Counted from the first letter of the stretch, positions 51,201 through 60,979 are shown. The stretch is DNA of 64,000 nt from UBA964 sp031382085 (GCA_031382085.1 JANMYM010000012.1:179410-243409); one strand, 5' to 3'. Made by a program: numbers and translations. The notes: a model not told the origin generated them from the letters alone.

Positions 51201-52319
51201 ATGAAATCGCCTCTTTGGTTGGGTTTGTGCACGCTGCTGGTGACGGGGACAGCGCTTGCGGCCACGCCGGCCGTCGCTCCCACGCCGCCGGTCATGGCCG
51301 CGGCGCCTGTCGCCCCGATCCCGCCGATCAACCCGGATGAGGCGTCCCGGCGGCTGGATCTGGCACGCGAGCGGCTGGATGCCGCAGCCCGCGAAGTGGC
51401 CGAACTGTCGATGCAGATGGGTGGCGAGGGTCCGCAGACCCGGATTTTCGAGTTCCGCAGCAACGATCGCCGCCGCGCGATTCTGGGTTTGCAGCTTGGT
51501 CAGGGCGGTGGCGCGGACTCCAGGAACGGGGCCAAGGTAATCGCAGTGAGCCCGGGTGGCCCGGCCGACGCGATGGGCCTGAAGGCCGGTGACGTGATTG
51601 TGGGTATCCAGGGGGTGGACCTGCGCGGTCGCGACAACGCCGAGCGCGAACTGGTGCAGCAGATGCGCAGCGTGGAACCGGATCAGAAGGTCAAACTCAA
51701 AGTGCTGCGCAGCGGCAAGGCGCAGGACTTTGAAGTCACAGCTCGGGCGGCGCCGCACAATCGGATGATGGCCCGCGGCGGCATGCCGGGTGGCATGGGC
51801 ATGGCGCAAGTGATGCCCGGGATGCCGCTGGATATGGACGGTGACGGTATGCCGGGCGTGGTCGGCGCTCTGCTTGGGCGGCCGGGCATGTTAGGCCTGG
51901 AACTTGCGACGCTGACGCCGAAGCTGGGGCAGTATTTCGGTGTCGATAAAGGCGTGCTGGTCCTGAAGGCGCCCGAAGCTAACAAACTGCGGATCGAAGA
52001 GGGCGATGTGATTCTCGCCATCGACGGCCGCGAGCCGAAGAGTTCCGCGCATGCCGCGGGCATACTGCGCTCCTATCAGCAGGGCGAGAAAGTGAAATTA
52101 CGCGTGCAGCGCCAGCGCAAGGCGCTAACGCTCGACGGCGAAATCGCCTACCAGCACCGGGAAATCCACGACCTGCATGGCGCGCCGATGTCACCGCCGG
52201 GCGGCATGTTCCAGATGCCGGTGCCGCCGCCACCCGGCGCCGTGGCGCCGGATGCAGCTGTGCCGCATATTCAGCAACGGATTGTGATTCGCACCAACAA
52301 GGACGAAGAGCGCACCTGA
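51201..52319 (+). CDS. Periplasmic protein with two PDZ domains
   Basis: A 372-residue secreted protein. A signal peptide (MKSPLWLGLCTLLVTGTALA) is followed by a Pro/Ala linker, a helical segment (EASRRLDLARERLDAAAREV), PDZ1 (ILGLQLGQGGG with GGPADAMGLKAGDVIVGIQG, about 95-185), a Met/Gly-rich linker (GGMPGGMGMAQVMPGMPLDM, about 195-225) and PDZ2 (LGLELATLTPKLGQYFGV with IEEGDVILAIDGREP, about 230-310). No protease domain is present. In the sigma operon it could bind misfolded or C-terminal peptides and feed the signal, as DegS does by PDZ (inference). Confidence 0.82.
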   Translation: MKSPLWLGLCTLLVTGTALAATPAVAPTPPVMAAAPVAPIPPINPDEASRRLDLARERLDAAAREVAELSMQMGGEGPQTRIFEFRSNDRRRAILGLQLGQGGGADSRNGAKVIAVSPGGPADAMGLKAGDVIVGIQGVDLRGRDNAERELVQQMRSVEPDQKVKLKVLRSGKAQDFEVTARAAPHNRMMARGGMPGGMGMAQVMPGMPLDMDGDGMPGVVGALLGRPGMLGLELATLTPKLGQYFGVDKGVLVLKAPEANKLRIEEGDVILAIDGREPKSSAHAAGILRSYQQGEKVKLRVQRQRKALTLDGEIAYQHREIHDLHGAPMSPPGGMFQMPVPPPPGAVAPDAAVPHIQQRIVIRTNKDEERT

Positions 52320-52386
52320 GCGGCGCGCGGGCAGATCACCAGCAGGTAGGTGATTGCGCGGCTTCGAATCCTATAAAGTCGCGGCC

Positions 52387-53421
52387 GTGAATATCGAGGA
52401 CTTCCATTTCGACCTGCCGCCGGAGCTGATCGCGCAGCGCCCCTTGCCGCAGCGCGCAGCCTCGCGCCTGCTCGCGGTCGATGGCGAATCGGGTGCCCGC
52501 CGGGACCTGCATTTCATCGATCTGCCGACGCTGTTGCGGCCGGGCGATCTGCTGGTGTGTAACAACACGCGCGTGGTGCCCGCGCGGCTCACGGCCCGCA
52601 AACCCACCGGTGGCGCGGTCGAGATTTTGCTGGAGCGCGTGGTCGACGACCGCCACGCCTGGGTACAGATGCGCGCCAGCAAGGCGCTGCCGCCGGGCCT
52701 GGTGCTGGCGGGCGCAGGCGGCCCGCTGAGGATCATGGAAAGGCGGGGCGATCTTTTTTTGTTAGCATTTCCGCAGCCGCCGCTGGCCTATTGTGCCCGG
52801 CATGGCGAGGTGCCGTTGCCGCCGTACATCGACCGGCCCGCGGATGACGCCGACATCGATCGTTACCAGAGTATTTTCGCGCGCGCGCCGGGCGCGGTCG
52901 CTGCGCCGACTGCGAGCCTGCACTTCGATGCCGGGCTGCTGGCGCGGCTGGCTGCGGCTGGCGTGGCGCGCGCCGAGCTAACACTGCACGTGGGTGCCGG
53001 GACATTTCAGCCGATTCGTGTCAGCCGGCTGAGCGAGCACCGCATGCATGCCGAGTGGGCCCTGGTGCCGGCGGCCACGATCGCCGCGTGCCGCGAGACG
53101 CGCGCCCGCGGCGGCCGCGTGGTCGCGGTCGGCACGACAGTGGTGCGCGCCCTGGAGTCGGCCGCGGCCGCCGGTGACGCCGGATTCCAGGGTGATACGC
53201 GGCTCTTCATTTATCCGGGCTACAGCTTCGCAGCGACCGACGCCATGATTACCAACTTTCATCTGCCACAATCGAGCCTGTTGATGCTGGTGTCGGCTTT
53301 TGCGGGCCGCGACAACGTGTTAGCGGCGTATCGTCATGCAGTGGCCGCGCGCTACCGGTTTTTCAGTTATGGCGATGCAATGTGGCTGACGCCGCGCCTC
53401 GCTGCGCCAGGGCGCCTATGA
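52387..53421 (+). CDS. queA: S-adenosylmethionine:tRNA ribosyltransferase-isomerase
   Basis: A 344-residue enzyme that builds epoxyqueuosine on tRNA from preQ1 using the ribosyl part of SAM. FHFDLPPELIAQRPL at the start, LVCNNTRVVPARL near 60, TASLHFDAGLL near 175 and FIYPGYSFAATDAMITNFHLP near 275 are hallmark motifs. The GTG at 52387 gives the canonical VNIEDF start. The stop overlaps tgt by 4 bp (ATGA). Confidence 0.95.
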   Translation: MNIEDFHFDLPPELIAQRPLPQRAASRLLAVDGESGARRDLHFIDLPTLLRPGDLLVCNNTRVVPARLTARKPTGGAVEILLERVVDDRHAWVQMRASKALPPGLVLAGAGGPLRIMERRGDLFLLAFPQPPLAYCARHGEVPLPPYIDRPADDADIDRYQSIFARAPGAVAAPTASLHFDAGLLARLAAAGVARAELTLHVGAGTFQPIRVSRLSEHRMHAEWALVPAATIAACRETRARGGRVVAVGTTVVRALESAAAAGDAGFQGDTRLFIYPGYSFAATDAMITNFHLPQSSLLMLVSAFAGRDNVLAAYRHAVAARYRFFSYGDAMWLTPRLAAPGRL

Positions 53422-54521
53422 GTCTGCACTGGCAGTGCCTGGCTACTGACGGCGCGGCGCGGCGCGGCCGCATCGAAATGGCCCGCGGCACGATCGAGAC
53501 GCCTGCCTTCATGCCGGTGGGCACCTACGGCAGCGTCAAGGCGATGACGCCTGAGGAACTGGTCGCTCTCGGCGCGGAGATCGTGTTAGGCAATACCTTT
53601 CACCTGATGCTGCGGCCCGGCACCGAAACCATATCCGCGCACGGCGGGCTGCACGAATTCATGCATTGGTCGCGGCCGATCCTGACGGATTCCGGCGGCT
53701 TCCAGGTGTTCAGCCTGTCCGAGTTGCGCAAGATCAACGAACAGGGCGTGCGCTTTCAGTCGCCCATCGACGGCAGCGCCGTGGAGCTGACACCCGAAAA
53801 GTCGATGGATGTGCAGCGCGCGCTGCGTTCGGACATCGTCATGGCCTTTGACGATTGCACACCGTGGCCGGCGACCCGCGAGCAGGCCGCCGATTCGATG
53901 CGCCGCTCAATGCGCTGGGCGCAGCGCTGCAAAATCCACTATTACCAGCGTGGCGCCGCACCCGGCAACCTGTTCGGCATCGTCCAGGGTGGCATGTACC
54001 CGGAGCTGCGCGCCGAGTCGCTTGCCGAGCTAACAAAGCTGGAGCTGCCGGGTCTCGCCATTGGCGGCCTTGCGGTCGGCGAGCCCGAATCGGAGCGCCT
54101 GCGGATATTGGACACATTGCTGCCGGACATGCCGGCGGACCGGCCGCGGTACCTGATGGGCGTCGGGTTTCCGCACGACATCGTCAAGGCCGTGATGCGG
54201 GGCGTCGACATGTTTGATTGCGTGATCCCGACCCGTCATGCGCGCAACGGCCATTTATTCACGCGCCGCGGCACCATCAATATCCGCAATGCCGTCCATG
54301 AGCGCGACACCGGACCCATCGATCCGGGCTGCGAGTGCTACACCTGCCAGCACTATTCGCGCTCGTATCTGCGCCACCTGGATCGGTGCAAGGAAATGCT
54401 CGGATCCCGGTTAAATTCCATTCATAACCTGCATTTTTACCTGCGCCTGATGGCCCAGATTCGCGCCGCCATCGAATCCGGCCGCTTGAGCCAGTTGGCC
54501 GCCCTGCTCCCTGTGGCATAA
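53418..54521 (+). CDS. tgt: tRNA-guanine transglycosylase
   Basis: A 367-residue enzyme exchanging G34 for preQ1 in GUN-anticodon tRNAs. LTDSGGFQVFSL near 90 and GVDMFDCVIPTRHARNG near 265 carry the two catalytic Asp. CECYTCQHYSRSYLRHL and the later His bind the structural zinc. The ATG at 53418 overlaps the queA stop and gives the usual MSLHWQ start. The yajC promoter appears to lie in its last codons. Confidence 0.95.
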   Translation: MSLHWQCLATDGAARRGRIEMARGTIETPAFMPVGTYGSVKAMTPEELVALGAEIVLGNTFHLMLRPGTETISAHGGLHEFMHWSRPILTDSGGFQVFSLSELRKINEQGVRFQSPIDGSAVELTPEKSMDVQRALRSDIVMAFDDCTPWPATREQAADSMRRSMRWAQRCKIHYYQRGAAPGNLFGIVQGGMYPELRAESLAELTKLELPGLAIGGLAVGEPESERLRILDTLLPDMPADRPRYLMGVGFPHDIVKAVMRGVDMFDCVIPTRHARNGHLFTRRGTINIRNAVHERDTGPIDPGCECYTCQHYSRSYLRHLDRCKEMLGSRLNSIHNLHFYLRLMAQIRAAIESGRLSQLAALLPVA

Positions 54522-54522
54522 T
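54495..54522 (+). promoter_or_regulatory. Candidate sigma-70 promoter for yajC-secDF
   Basis: TTGGCC (54495-54500), a 16-bp spacer and CATAAT (54517-54522) match the -35 and -10 boxes (4/6 and 5/6). It overlaps the tgt stop codon and lies about 50 bp before the yajC ATG, allowing separate expression of the Sec genes. Confidence 0.5.
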
Positions 54523-54570
54523 TACCGGCTATCCAAAGGCGAACTAACGCCTATCCGAGACAGGTGCACT

Positions 54571-54906
54571 ATGAGTTTTTTGATTCCTGAAGCCTATGCG
54601 CAGGCGGCCGGAGGCCCGGCGGGTACCGGCCAGATGCTGCAGCCGTTTGTGCTGATGATCGTCTTCCTGGTGATCTTCTATTTCCTGCTGATCCGTCCGC
54701 AGCAGAAGAAAGCCAAGGAGCACCAGGCCATGTTAGCCAAACTGGCGGCGGGTGATGAGTGCGTGACTGCCGGAGGCGTGCTGGGTCGCGTGATCGAAGT
54801 TGGCGACGCGTTTGTGACGCTTGAAGTTGCCGACAATGTGCGTCTCAAGGTGCAACGCTTCCAGATCACGCAGCTGGTGCCGAAAGGCACGCTCAAGAGC
54901 GCCTGA
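54571..54906 (+). CDS. yajC: Sec translocon accessory protein YajC
   Basis: A 111-residue single-helix inner-membrane protein. MLQPFVLMIVFLVIFYFLLI is the helix (about residues 28-47), followed by RPQQKKAKEHQAMLAKLAAGDECVTAGG in the cytoplasmic part, a standard YajC sequence. It associates with SecDF and YidC. The small cytoplasmic domain (VLGRVIEVGDAFVTLEVADN) is normal. Confidence 0.95.
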   Translation: MSFLIPEAYAQAAGGPAGTGQMLQPFVLMIVFLVIFYFLLIRPQQKKAKEHQAMLAKLAAGDECVTAGGVLGRVIEVGDAFVTLEVADNVRLKVQRFQITQLVPKGTLKSA

Positions 54907-54948
54907 TTCGCCTGTCGCAGGGCGCCATAGTTCCGGAATAAAATCTCA

Positions 54949-56823
54949 ATGCTCGAATTTGCCCGTTGGAAATACTGGTTGGTCGCCGTCGTACTGGTGG
55001 TGGCCGCGCTGATCGCGCTGCCTAACGTCTTCGGCGAGGACTACGCGCTGCAGGTCATCAAGCCGGCTGGAGAGAAGATCGACGACGCCAGCCGCGCCAG
55101 CATCGAGAACTATCTGCGCGAGCAGAAGATTCCGCTCAAGAGCAGCTATGTAGAAGATGGCCGCCTGATGCTGCGGTTCGCGGATGGCGCGATCCAGTTG
55201 CGCGCCCGCGACAGTGTGCACGAACATTTCCGACGCCAATTCAATACCGCACTGTCATATGCGTCGCGCGCACCGGATGTGCTGCGCAACCTGGGGTTTC
55301 GCCCCATGCCACTCGGCCTCGATCTGCGCGGCGGCCTGTATCTGCTGTACCAGGTCGATGTCGGCGATGCCGTGCGCCAGTTGTTAGACAGCTACGACCA
55401 GGATTTCCGGCGCGTGCTCGGCAAGAAGGAGCTGGCCTACGGCGAAATCACCATTGAAAAGTCCTCTGATTCGGATATTGAAGATCGCGTGGTCGTGGCC
55501 CTGCCCGCGGGCGCCAACAGCGACGCGATGGTGACAGCCCTGAAAGAAATCCAACCGGATCTCAGCTACAACCTTGAGCGCGCCGCTGGCGCCGCACGCA
55601 TCGTTGCGTCGATGACCGCCGCGCAGATCGTGCAGCGCCAGGATGCCGCCATCCAGCAGAATCTCACGGTGCTGCGAAATCGCGTCAACGAACTCGGCGT
55701 GTCTGAGCCGATTGTGCAGCGCCAGGGCCGCGACCGCGTGGCCGTGCAGCTGCCGGGCGTGCAAAATGCGGCGGACGTCACCGCCTTGTTAGGCAAGGTC
55801 GCGACGCTGGAATTCCGCCTGGTCGATACCGCCAACAGCGCCCAGGAAGCAGCGACCCGCGGCCGGGTGCCGCTGGGCTCGAAGTTATATACCAACACTA
55901 ACAGCGGCGCACCGGTGCTGCTGAAGCGCGACATTATCGTGGCCGGCAGCCAGCTCACCGATGCCACCGCTGCGACCACCCAGGATGGGCCAGCGGTGTC
56001 GGTGAAACTCGACTCGGCCGGCGGCGACGAAATGCTCGCGACCACGCGCCGGCATGTCGGTGATCCGATGGCGGTGGTGTTCATCGAGACCCGCAAGGAG
56101 ACCGTCGACGTCAACGGCGAGAAGGTGTCGCGCACCGTCAAGGATGAGAAAGTCATCAACCAGGCGACCATCCGCGGCGTCTTCGGCAATAATTTCCAGA
56201 TCACCGGGCTCAGCGTCAACGAGGCCAACGAGCTGTCGCTGTTGCTGCGGGCCGGCGCGCTGGCGGCGCCGATATCGGTGGTCGAGGAGCGGGTCGTCGG
56301 CCCGTCGCTCGGTCAGGACAACATTGAAAAAGGCGTCAGGGCGCTGGTTCTCGGTATGCTGATCCTGTTCGTGTTCATGGCGGCCTACTACAAGACCTTC
56401 GGCATGGTCGCGAACCTTGTCCTGCTGGCTAACATCGTGCTGCTCGCGGCACTGTTGACCATGTTCAAGGCGGCGCTGTCGTTGCCCGGCATCGCCGGCA
56501 TGGTGCTCACGGTCGGTATGGCGGTCGATGCGAACGTGCTGATTTACGAGCGTATCCGCGAAGAATTGCGCAACGGGGTCACGCCACAGAAGGCAATTGT
56601 CAGCGGTTTCGAAAAAGCCTTCTCCGCGATCGCCGACTCCAACGTCACGACCCTGATCGCGGGCATCGTGCTGTGGGTGTATGGCACGGGACCGATCCGC
56701 GGTTTCGCTGTCGTACTCTCACTAGGCATCGCGACGTCGATGTTCACGTCGTTGATGGGCAGTCGTGCGCTGCTGACCCTGATGTATGGTGGCGCACGGC
56801 GCCCGAGCCATCTGTCCATCTGA
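54949..56823 (+). CDS. secD: Protein translocase subunit SecD
   Basis: A 624-residue RND-type membrane protein that uses the proton gradient to finish protein export. One N-terminal helix (YWLVAVVLVVAALIALPNVF), the LGLDLRGGLYLLYQVD segment near 125 and a large P1 periplasmic head precede five C-terminal helices with GMLILFVFMAAYYKTFG, GIAGMVLTVGMAVDANVLIYERIREEL and FTSLMGSRALLTLMYG. The conserved D-A-N of helix 4 is intact. It lies between yajC and secF in the standard order. Confidence 0.96.
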   Translation: MLEFARWKYWLVAVVLVVAALIALPNVFGEDYALQVIKPAGEKIDDASRASIENYLREQKIPLKSSYVEDGRLMLRFADGAIQLRARDSVHEHFRRQFNTALSYASRAPDVLRNLGFRPMPLGLDLRGGLYLLYQVDVGDAVRQLLDSYDQDFRRVLGKKELAYGEITIEKSSDSDIEDRVVVALPAGANSDAMVTALKEIQPDLSYNLERAAGAARIVASMTAAQIVQRQDAAIQQNLTVLRNRVNELGVSEPIVQRQGRDRVAVQLPGVQNAADVTALLGKVATLEFRLVDTANSAQEAATRGRVPLGSKLYTNTNSGAPVLLKRDIIVAGSQLTDATAATTQDGPAVSVKLDSAGGDEMLATTRRHVGDPMAVVFIETRKETVDVNGEKVSRTVKDEKVINQATIRGVFGNNFQITGLSVNEANELSLLLRAGALAAPISVVEERVVGPSLGQDNIEKGVRALVLGMLILFVFMAAYYKTFGMVANLVLLANIVLLAALLTMFKAALSLPGIAGMVLTVGMAVDANVLIYERIREELRNGVTPQKAIVSGFEKAFSAIADSNVTTLIAGIVLWVYGTGPIRGFAVVLSLGIATSMFTSLMGSRALLTLMYGGARRPSHLSI

Positions 56824-56850
56824 CCCATCAGTTAACACGGATATTCAACC

Positions 56851-57789
56851 ATGGAATTTTTCAAATCCAATACCCGCTTTGCGTTCATGGGTACGCGCAA
56901 GGTGTGGTATGGGCTGTCGGCGGTACTGATCCTCGGCTCCCTGCTGTCATTGGGTATCCGCGGATTGAATCTCGGTATCGATTTCACCGGTGGCACGACC
57001 ATCGAAGTGAATTTCCCGGTTGAGCCCAATCTCGATCAGATTCGCCAGGGTCTCGAGGCGCGCGGCTATGTCGAGCCGCAAGTGCAGAATTTTGGCAGCA
57101 CCCGCGACGTCCTGGTGCGTCTGCCCCCGCCCGACAAGCCCGAGGCCAGCAAGATCATGCGCGCTGATGTCGAAGCGGTTGCGCTGGCGTTCAACAAGAG
57201 CGCCGAGGTGCGCCGCCTCGAAGTCGTCGGCCCGCAGGTCGGCAAGGATCTGCGCAACAGCGCCATCTGGTCACTGGTCTATACGATGGTGTTCATCTTC
57301 GTCTACGTCGTTTTCCGCTTTCACAACTGGCGCCTGCCGCTCGGCGCCATTCTCGCCGCGCTGCATGATCCGATCATCGTGCTGGGTTTTTTCTCCGTGA
57401 CCGGGATGCCATTCGACCTGTCAGTGGTCGCGGCGATACTGGCGGTCATCGGCTATTCACTGAACGATACCGTGGTGGTGTTCGATCGGATCCGCGAACG
57501 CTTCCACGCTGAAAAGCGCGTGCCCGCTCTCGATATTCTCAACCAGTCGATCAACCAGACGCTGTCGCGCACCATCATGACCAGTGCCACCACGCTGATC
57601 GTGGTCGTGGTGCTGTTTTTGTTAGGTGGACCGGTATTGTTGGGCTTTTCCACAGCGCTGATCATCGGCATCGTGGTTGGCACCTATTCCTCGATCTATA
57701 TTGCGAGCGCCGTGGCCCTCGACACCGGGTTGCGCTTCGAGCACCTGTTCCCGCGTGAAGACCGCAAGGCGATTGACGCGATGCCATGA
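56851..57789 (+). CDS. secF: Protein translocase subunit SecF
   Basis: A 312-residue partner of SecD. It opens with helix GLSAVLILGSLLSLGIRG and LGIDFTGGTTIEV near residue 45, and the C-terminal half has five helices with VIGYSLNDTVVVFDRIRE near 205 and MTSATTLIVVVVLFLLGGP near 245. Length is normal. It starts 27 bp after secD and closes the yajC-secDF operon. Confidence 0.96.
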   Translation: MEFFKSNTRFAFMGTRKVWYGLSAVLILGSLLSLGIRGLNLGIDFTGGTTIEVNFPVEPNLDQIRQGLEARGYVEPQVQNFGSTRDVLVRLPPPDKPEASKIMRADVEAVALAFNKSAEVRRLEVVGPQVGKDLRNSAIWSLVYTMVFIFVYVVFRFHNWRLPLGAILAALHDPIIVLGFFSVTGMPFDLSVVAAILAVIGYSLNDTVVVFDRIRERFHAEKRVPALDILNQSINQTLSRTIMTSATTLIVVVVLFLLGGPVLLGFSTALIIGIVVGTYSSIYIASAVALDTGLRFEHLFPREDRKAIDAMP

Positions 57790-57824
57790 TGGCGTGGCTG
57801 GCGAACCCGGCGGCGTGACGGTTA

Positions 57825-57840
57825 GGCGGCGGTCGCCGCC
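57825..57840 (+). terminator. GC-rich hairpin after secF
   Basis: GGCGGC and GCCGCC pair around GGTC, 35 bp after the secF stop. A stable stem but without a T tract. It may separate secF from the transporter gene at 57901. Confidence 0.35.
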
Positions 57841-57900
57841 GGGCGCTTGCCTTGGCCCGGTGAAGCGCCTACGCTGCGGTATTCCGCAGGAGAACAACCA

Positions 57901-59466
57901 ATGGCTAACGTCGGTCTTTTCGCCCGCAAATCTGTCGCGCAGGTCCAGCAGGAGTTTGGTTCCGGTGAGTTGAAGCGCAGCCTGAGCGCCGCGAATCTCG
58001 TGAGCCTCGGCATCGGTTGCATCATTGGCGCCGGCATCTTCGTGCTCACCGGAAATGCTGCGGCCAATTTTGCCGGCCCGGGCGTCATGCTGTCGTTCGT
58101 TCTCGCGGGCGTCGCCTGCGCGTTCGCGGGCCTTTGTTATGCCGAACTCGCCTCGACGATTCCAGTCGCGGGTTCTGCTTACTCATATTCCTACGTGACC
58201 ATGGGCGAGGCGATCGCCTGGGTCATGGGCTGGCTGCTGCTGCTCGAGTACGGTGTGGCCGCATCGACAGTCGCATCCGGCTGGACCGGATATGTGACCA
58301 GCCTGCTCAAGGATTTCGGTTTGGTCATTCCGGAGTGGCTCACGACTTCGACGCTGCAGTACAAGGACGGCGCGCTCGCAGCAGTGCCGAGTATCAATCT
58401 GGTCGGCGCCGCCGGCATCATGGCCGTTACCCTGCTGCTGGTGCGCGGCGTGCGCGAATCGGCGCAGGTCAACAACGTCATTGTCGGCATCAAGCTAACA
58501 GTGTTGGTGGTTTTCATCGCCGTCGGCGTGTTCTACATCGATCCCGCCAATTGGCACCCCTTCATTCCCGAGAACGAGGGTGGCTTCAAGTACGGCGTGT
58601 CGGGCGTGGTGCGTGCGGCGTCGATTATCTTTTTTGCCTACGTGGGTTTTGAGGCCGTTTCGACCGCTGCCGGCGAGGCTCGCAATCCGCAGAAAGACCT
58701 GCCCATCGGCATACTGGGTTCGCTGGCGGTGTGCACCGTTCTCTACATTGTTGTCGCTGCCGTGATGACCGGCGTGGTGCCGTTCCGGGAACTTGCCGGC
58801 GGCGCGCCGATCGCGATCGCGATTGATCGCATGAATCCGACCTGGGCGGTCGTGCCCTGGGGGCTGACTGAATCGGGAACTATCAATCTGTTAGCCATGC
58901 TGATCAAGATCGGCGCTTTTACCGGCCTGACGTCGGTGATGCTGGTGTTGATCTACGGCCAGACCCGCGTGTTTTACCAGATGGCGAAGGATGGACTGCT
59001 GTCGCCGGTGTTCTCGCGCATCAATCCCAGGTTCCACACGCCGGCGACCGGTACCCTGCTGTTAGGTGCGATCATCGCGGTGGCCGCGGCGGTGCTGCCG
59101 CTGAATGTCCTCGGCGACATGGTCAGTCTGGGAACCGCGGTGGCATTTGCGATGGTCTGCATGAGCGTCATGTACCTGCGCAAGCGCAATCCCGAACTGG
59201 TGCGACCGTTTCGCGTGCCCTGGTATCCGCTGACCCCGATCCTGGGCGTGATTTCCTGCGCACTGTTCATGATCGTGCCGATCCTGCTCGACATCATGTC
59301 CAAGGCATTCAATTACGACATCCTGGGTGCCATAGTTGGCAATCCTGGTGATGTGACCAGCGATCCAGTGGCACTATGGATACTGGTTGGTTACGCCCTG
59401 TTAGGTGTTGCGGTGTACTGGTTGTACAGTTCCAAGCACTCCAAGCTGCGCAATCCGGGCAAGTAA
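57901..59466 (+). CDS. APC-family amino acid permease (cationic amino acid transporter type)
   Basis: A 521-residue transporter of 12-13 helices. LVSLGIGCIIGAGIFVLTGNAA near residue 35 is the first-helix GxGIF motif of APC carriers, YVGFEAVSTAAGEARNPQKDLP near 245 and LIYGQTRVFYQMAKDGLL near 350 match the CAT/YfnA group. The ATG at 57901 is preferred over an ATG 18 codons earlier, giving the KRSLSAANLV region the usual distance. The substrate is likely a basic or neutral amino acid. Confidence 0.92.
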   Translation: MANVGLFARKSVAQVQQEFGSGELKRSLSAANLVSLGIGCIIGAGIFVLTGNAAANFAGPGVMLSFVLAGVACAFAGLCYAELASTIPVAGSAYSYSYVTMGEAIAWVMGWLLLLEYGVAASTVASGWTGYVTSLLKDFGLVIPEWLTTSTLQYKDGALAAVPSINLVGAAGIMAVTLLLVRGVRESAQVNNVIVGIKLTVLVVFIAVGVFYIDPANWHPFIPENEGGFKYGVSGVVRAASIIFFAYVGFEAVSTAAGEARNPQKDLPIGILGSLAVCTVLYIVVAAVMTGVVPFRELAGGAPIAIAIDRMNPTWAVVPWGLTESGTINLLAMLIKIGAFTGLTSVMLVLIYGQTRVFYQMAKDGLLSPVFSRINPRFHTPATGTLLLGAIIAVAAAVLPLNVLGDMVSLGTAVAFAMVCMSVMYLRKRNPELVRPFRVPWYPLTPILGVISCALFMIVPILLDIMSKAFNYDILGAIVGNPGDVTSDPVALWILVGYALLGVAVYWLYSSKHSKLRNPGK

Positions 59467-59481
59467 CCAGACTGTCGATTC

Positions 59482-60783
59482 ATGGCGCAGCACGATCGGC
59501 GGCTCGCTAACCGCATTCTGTTCGGCCTGGCGTTTGGCGCGCTGGCCGGCGCGCTGGTCCTGCTCACGGGCGGCATGTTTCCGGGTTTGCTGGAAGGCTC
59601 GCGCTGGCTCGCCAGGAATTTCTTCGATCCGCTGGGCCAGGTGTTCCTGCGCACGCTGTTCTTCGTGGTCATACCGCTGGTATTCGCGTCGCTCGCGTTA
59701 GGCGTTGCGCAGCTCGGCGATATTTCCAGGCTCGGGCCGCTGGCCGGGCGCACCTTCGCGTTGTTCTTCGTCAACATGTCGATCGCGGTTGCGCTCGGCA
59801 TGATCACCATGAACGTGCTGCAGCCGGGCATGGCGCTCGATGCCGAGACGCGCATGCAGCTGGTAGCCGAGTATGGTGGCGATGCGCAAAAGCACATCAC
59901 GACTCAGTCGGCGCAGCCCCGGATCGATCCCGCGGGTCTGGTCGACATGTTCATGCCGCGCAATCTGTTCGGCGCGTTTGTCGGCAGCGATCGCGGCAAG
60001 CTGGGCGAGATGTTGCCGCTGATCCTGTTTGCGATCCTGTGCGGAGCCGCGGCGATCAAGTTGGGCGACAGGCGGCGCGGGCAATTTACCTCGGCACTGG
60101 AGGTCATTAACGAACTGATGACCGGAATCGTGCACTTCGCATTGCGGCTTGCGCCCTATGCGGTGCCCGCACTGATATTCAGCGTCGTGGTCAAGATTGG
60201 CTGGCAGATACTGATCGCGCTGGGCTTGTTTTTCATCGGCTGTTTCGTCGTCATGTTGCTGCATCTGTTTGGCACCATGTCGCTGTGGATCCGGTTTCTC
60301 ACAAAATTCAAGCCGCTGGATTTCTGGGAGCGGGCGCGCCCGGCGCTGGTAACCGCATTTTCCACCAGCTCGAGCAGCGCCACGCTGCCGGCTGCGCTGG
60401 CGGTCGCGCGCGAGGACCTCGGTCTGCGGCCGAGCGTCGCGGGTTTCGTGCTGCCGCTCGGCACGACGATGAACATGGCGGGCACCGCGCTGTACGAAGG
60501 CTGCGTGGTTCTGTTCGTGGCGCAGGTTTTCGGCGTGGATCTTGGGTTTGTGCAGCAGCTGACTCTACTGCTGCTCGCGGTGTTAGGTGCGGTCGCGGTC
60601 GCCGCCATCCCCGGTGGATCGCTGCCGATCATCGCGGGACTCTTGATTTCCTTCGGCATTCCGGCCGAAGGCATCGGCATCGTGTTAGGCGTGGACCGCC
60701 TGCTCGACATGACCCGCACCATGGTCAATGTCGGCGCGGACCTGGTGACGACCGCGGTGGTCGATCGATTTGAGAAGAATTGA
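59482..60783 (+). CDS. Dicarboxylate/amino acid:cation symporter (DAACS family)
   Basis: A 433-residue glutamate-transporter-fold carrier. FSTSSSSATLPAAL near residue 293 is the serine-rich hairpin 1, LPLGTTMNMAGTALYEG near 323 is the cation/substrate NMxGT motif, and IPGGSLPIIAGLLISFGIP near 377 is hairpin 2. It probably imports glutamate, aspartate or C4-dicarboxylates with Na+ or H+. It follows the APC permease by 15 bp, so both may be one transcript. A gene-free repeat region lies behind it. Confidence 0.93.
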   Translation: MAQHDRRLANRILFGLAFGALAGALVLLTGGMFPGLLEGSRWLARNFFDPLGQVFLRTLFFVVIPLVFASLALGVAQLGDISRLGPLAGRTFALFFVNMSIAVALGMITMNVLQPGMALDAETRMQLVAEYGGDAQKHITTQSAQPRIDPAGLVDMFMPRNLFGAFVGSDRGKLGEMLPLILFAILCGAAAIKLGDRRRGQFTSALEVINELMTGIVHFALRLAPYAVPALIFSVVVKIGWQILIALGLFFIGCFVVMLLHLFGTMSLWIRFLTKFKPLDFWERARPALVTAFSTSSSSATLPAALAVAREDLGLRPSVAGFVLPLGTTMNMAGTALYEGCVVLFVAQVFGVDLGFVQQLTLLLLAVLGAVAVAAIPGGSLPIIAGLLISFGIPAEGIGIVLGVDRLLDMTRTMVNVGADLVTTAVVDRFEKN

Positions 60784-60849
60784 GAAACGAGACGAAGAGT
60801 TAAGACGAAGAGAAGATCTAAGCGCGCGGACGATTCGCAGTCTCAAAAG

Positions 60850-60979
60850 GCAGGCTCCCACTCGCGCGCCCTGCGGGTGCCCTCGTTCGGGCTACTCGCT
60901 TGGACACATTCGCTCACCTCGAGTCCATAACCTCGTCGACCGCGCTCGCGACGCCCTCACTCGGCGTGCTCCAGGTCGC
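60850..60979 (+). repeat. Left arm of a long inverted repeat
   Basis: This arm matches the reverse complement of 61210-61339. Two blocks are identical: 60867-60918 (52 bp) with 61270-61321, and 60936-60974 (39 bp) with 61214-61252; the bases between and outside them have diverged. Read as RNA, the pair could form a long hairpin with a loop of about 230 nt. Confidence 0.9.
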
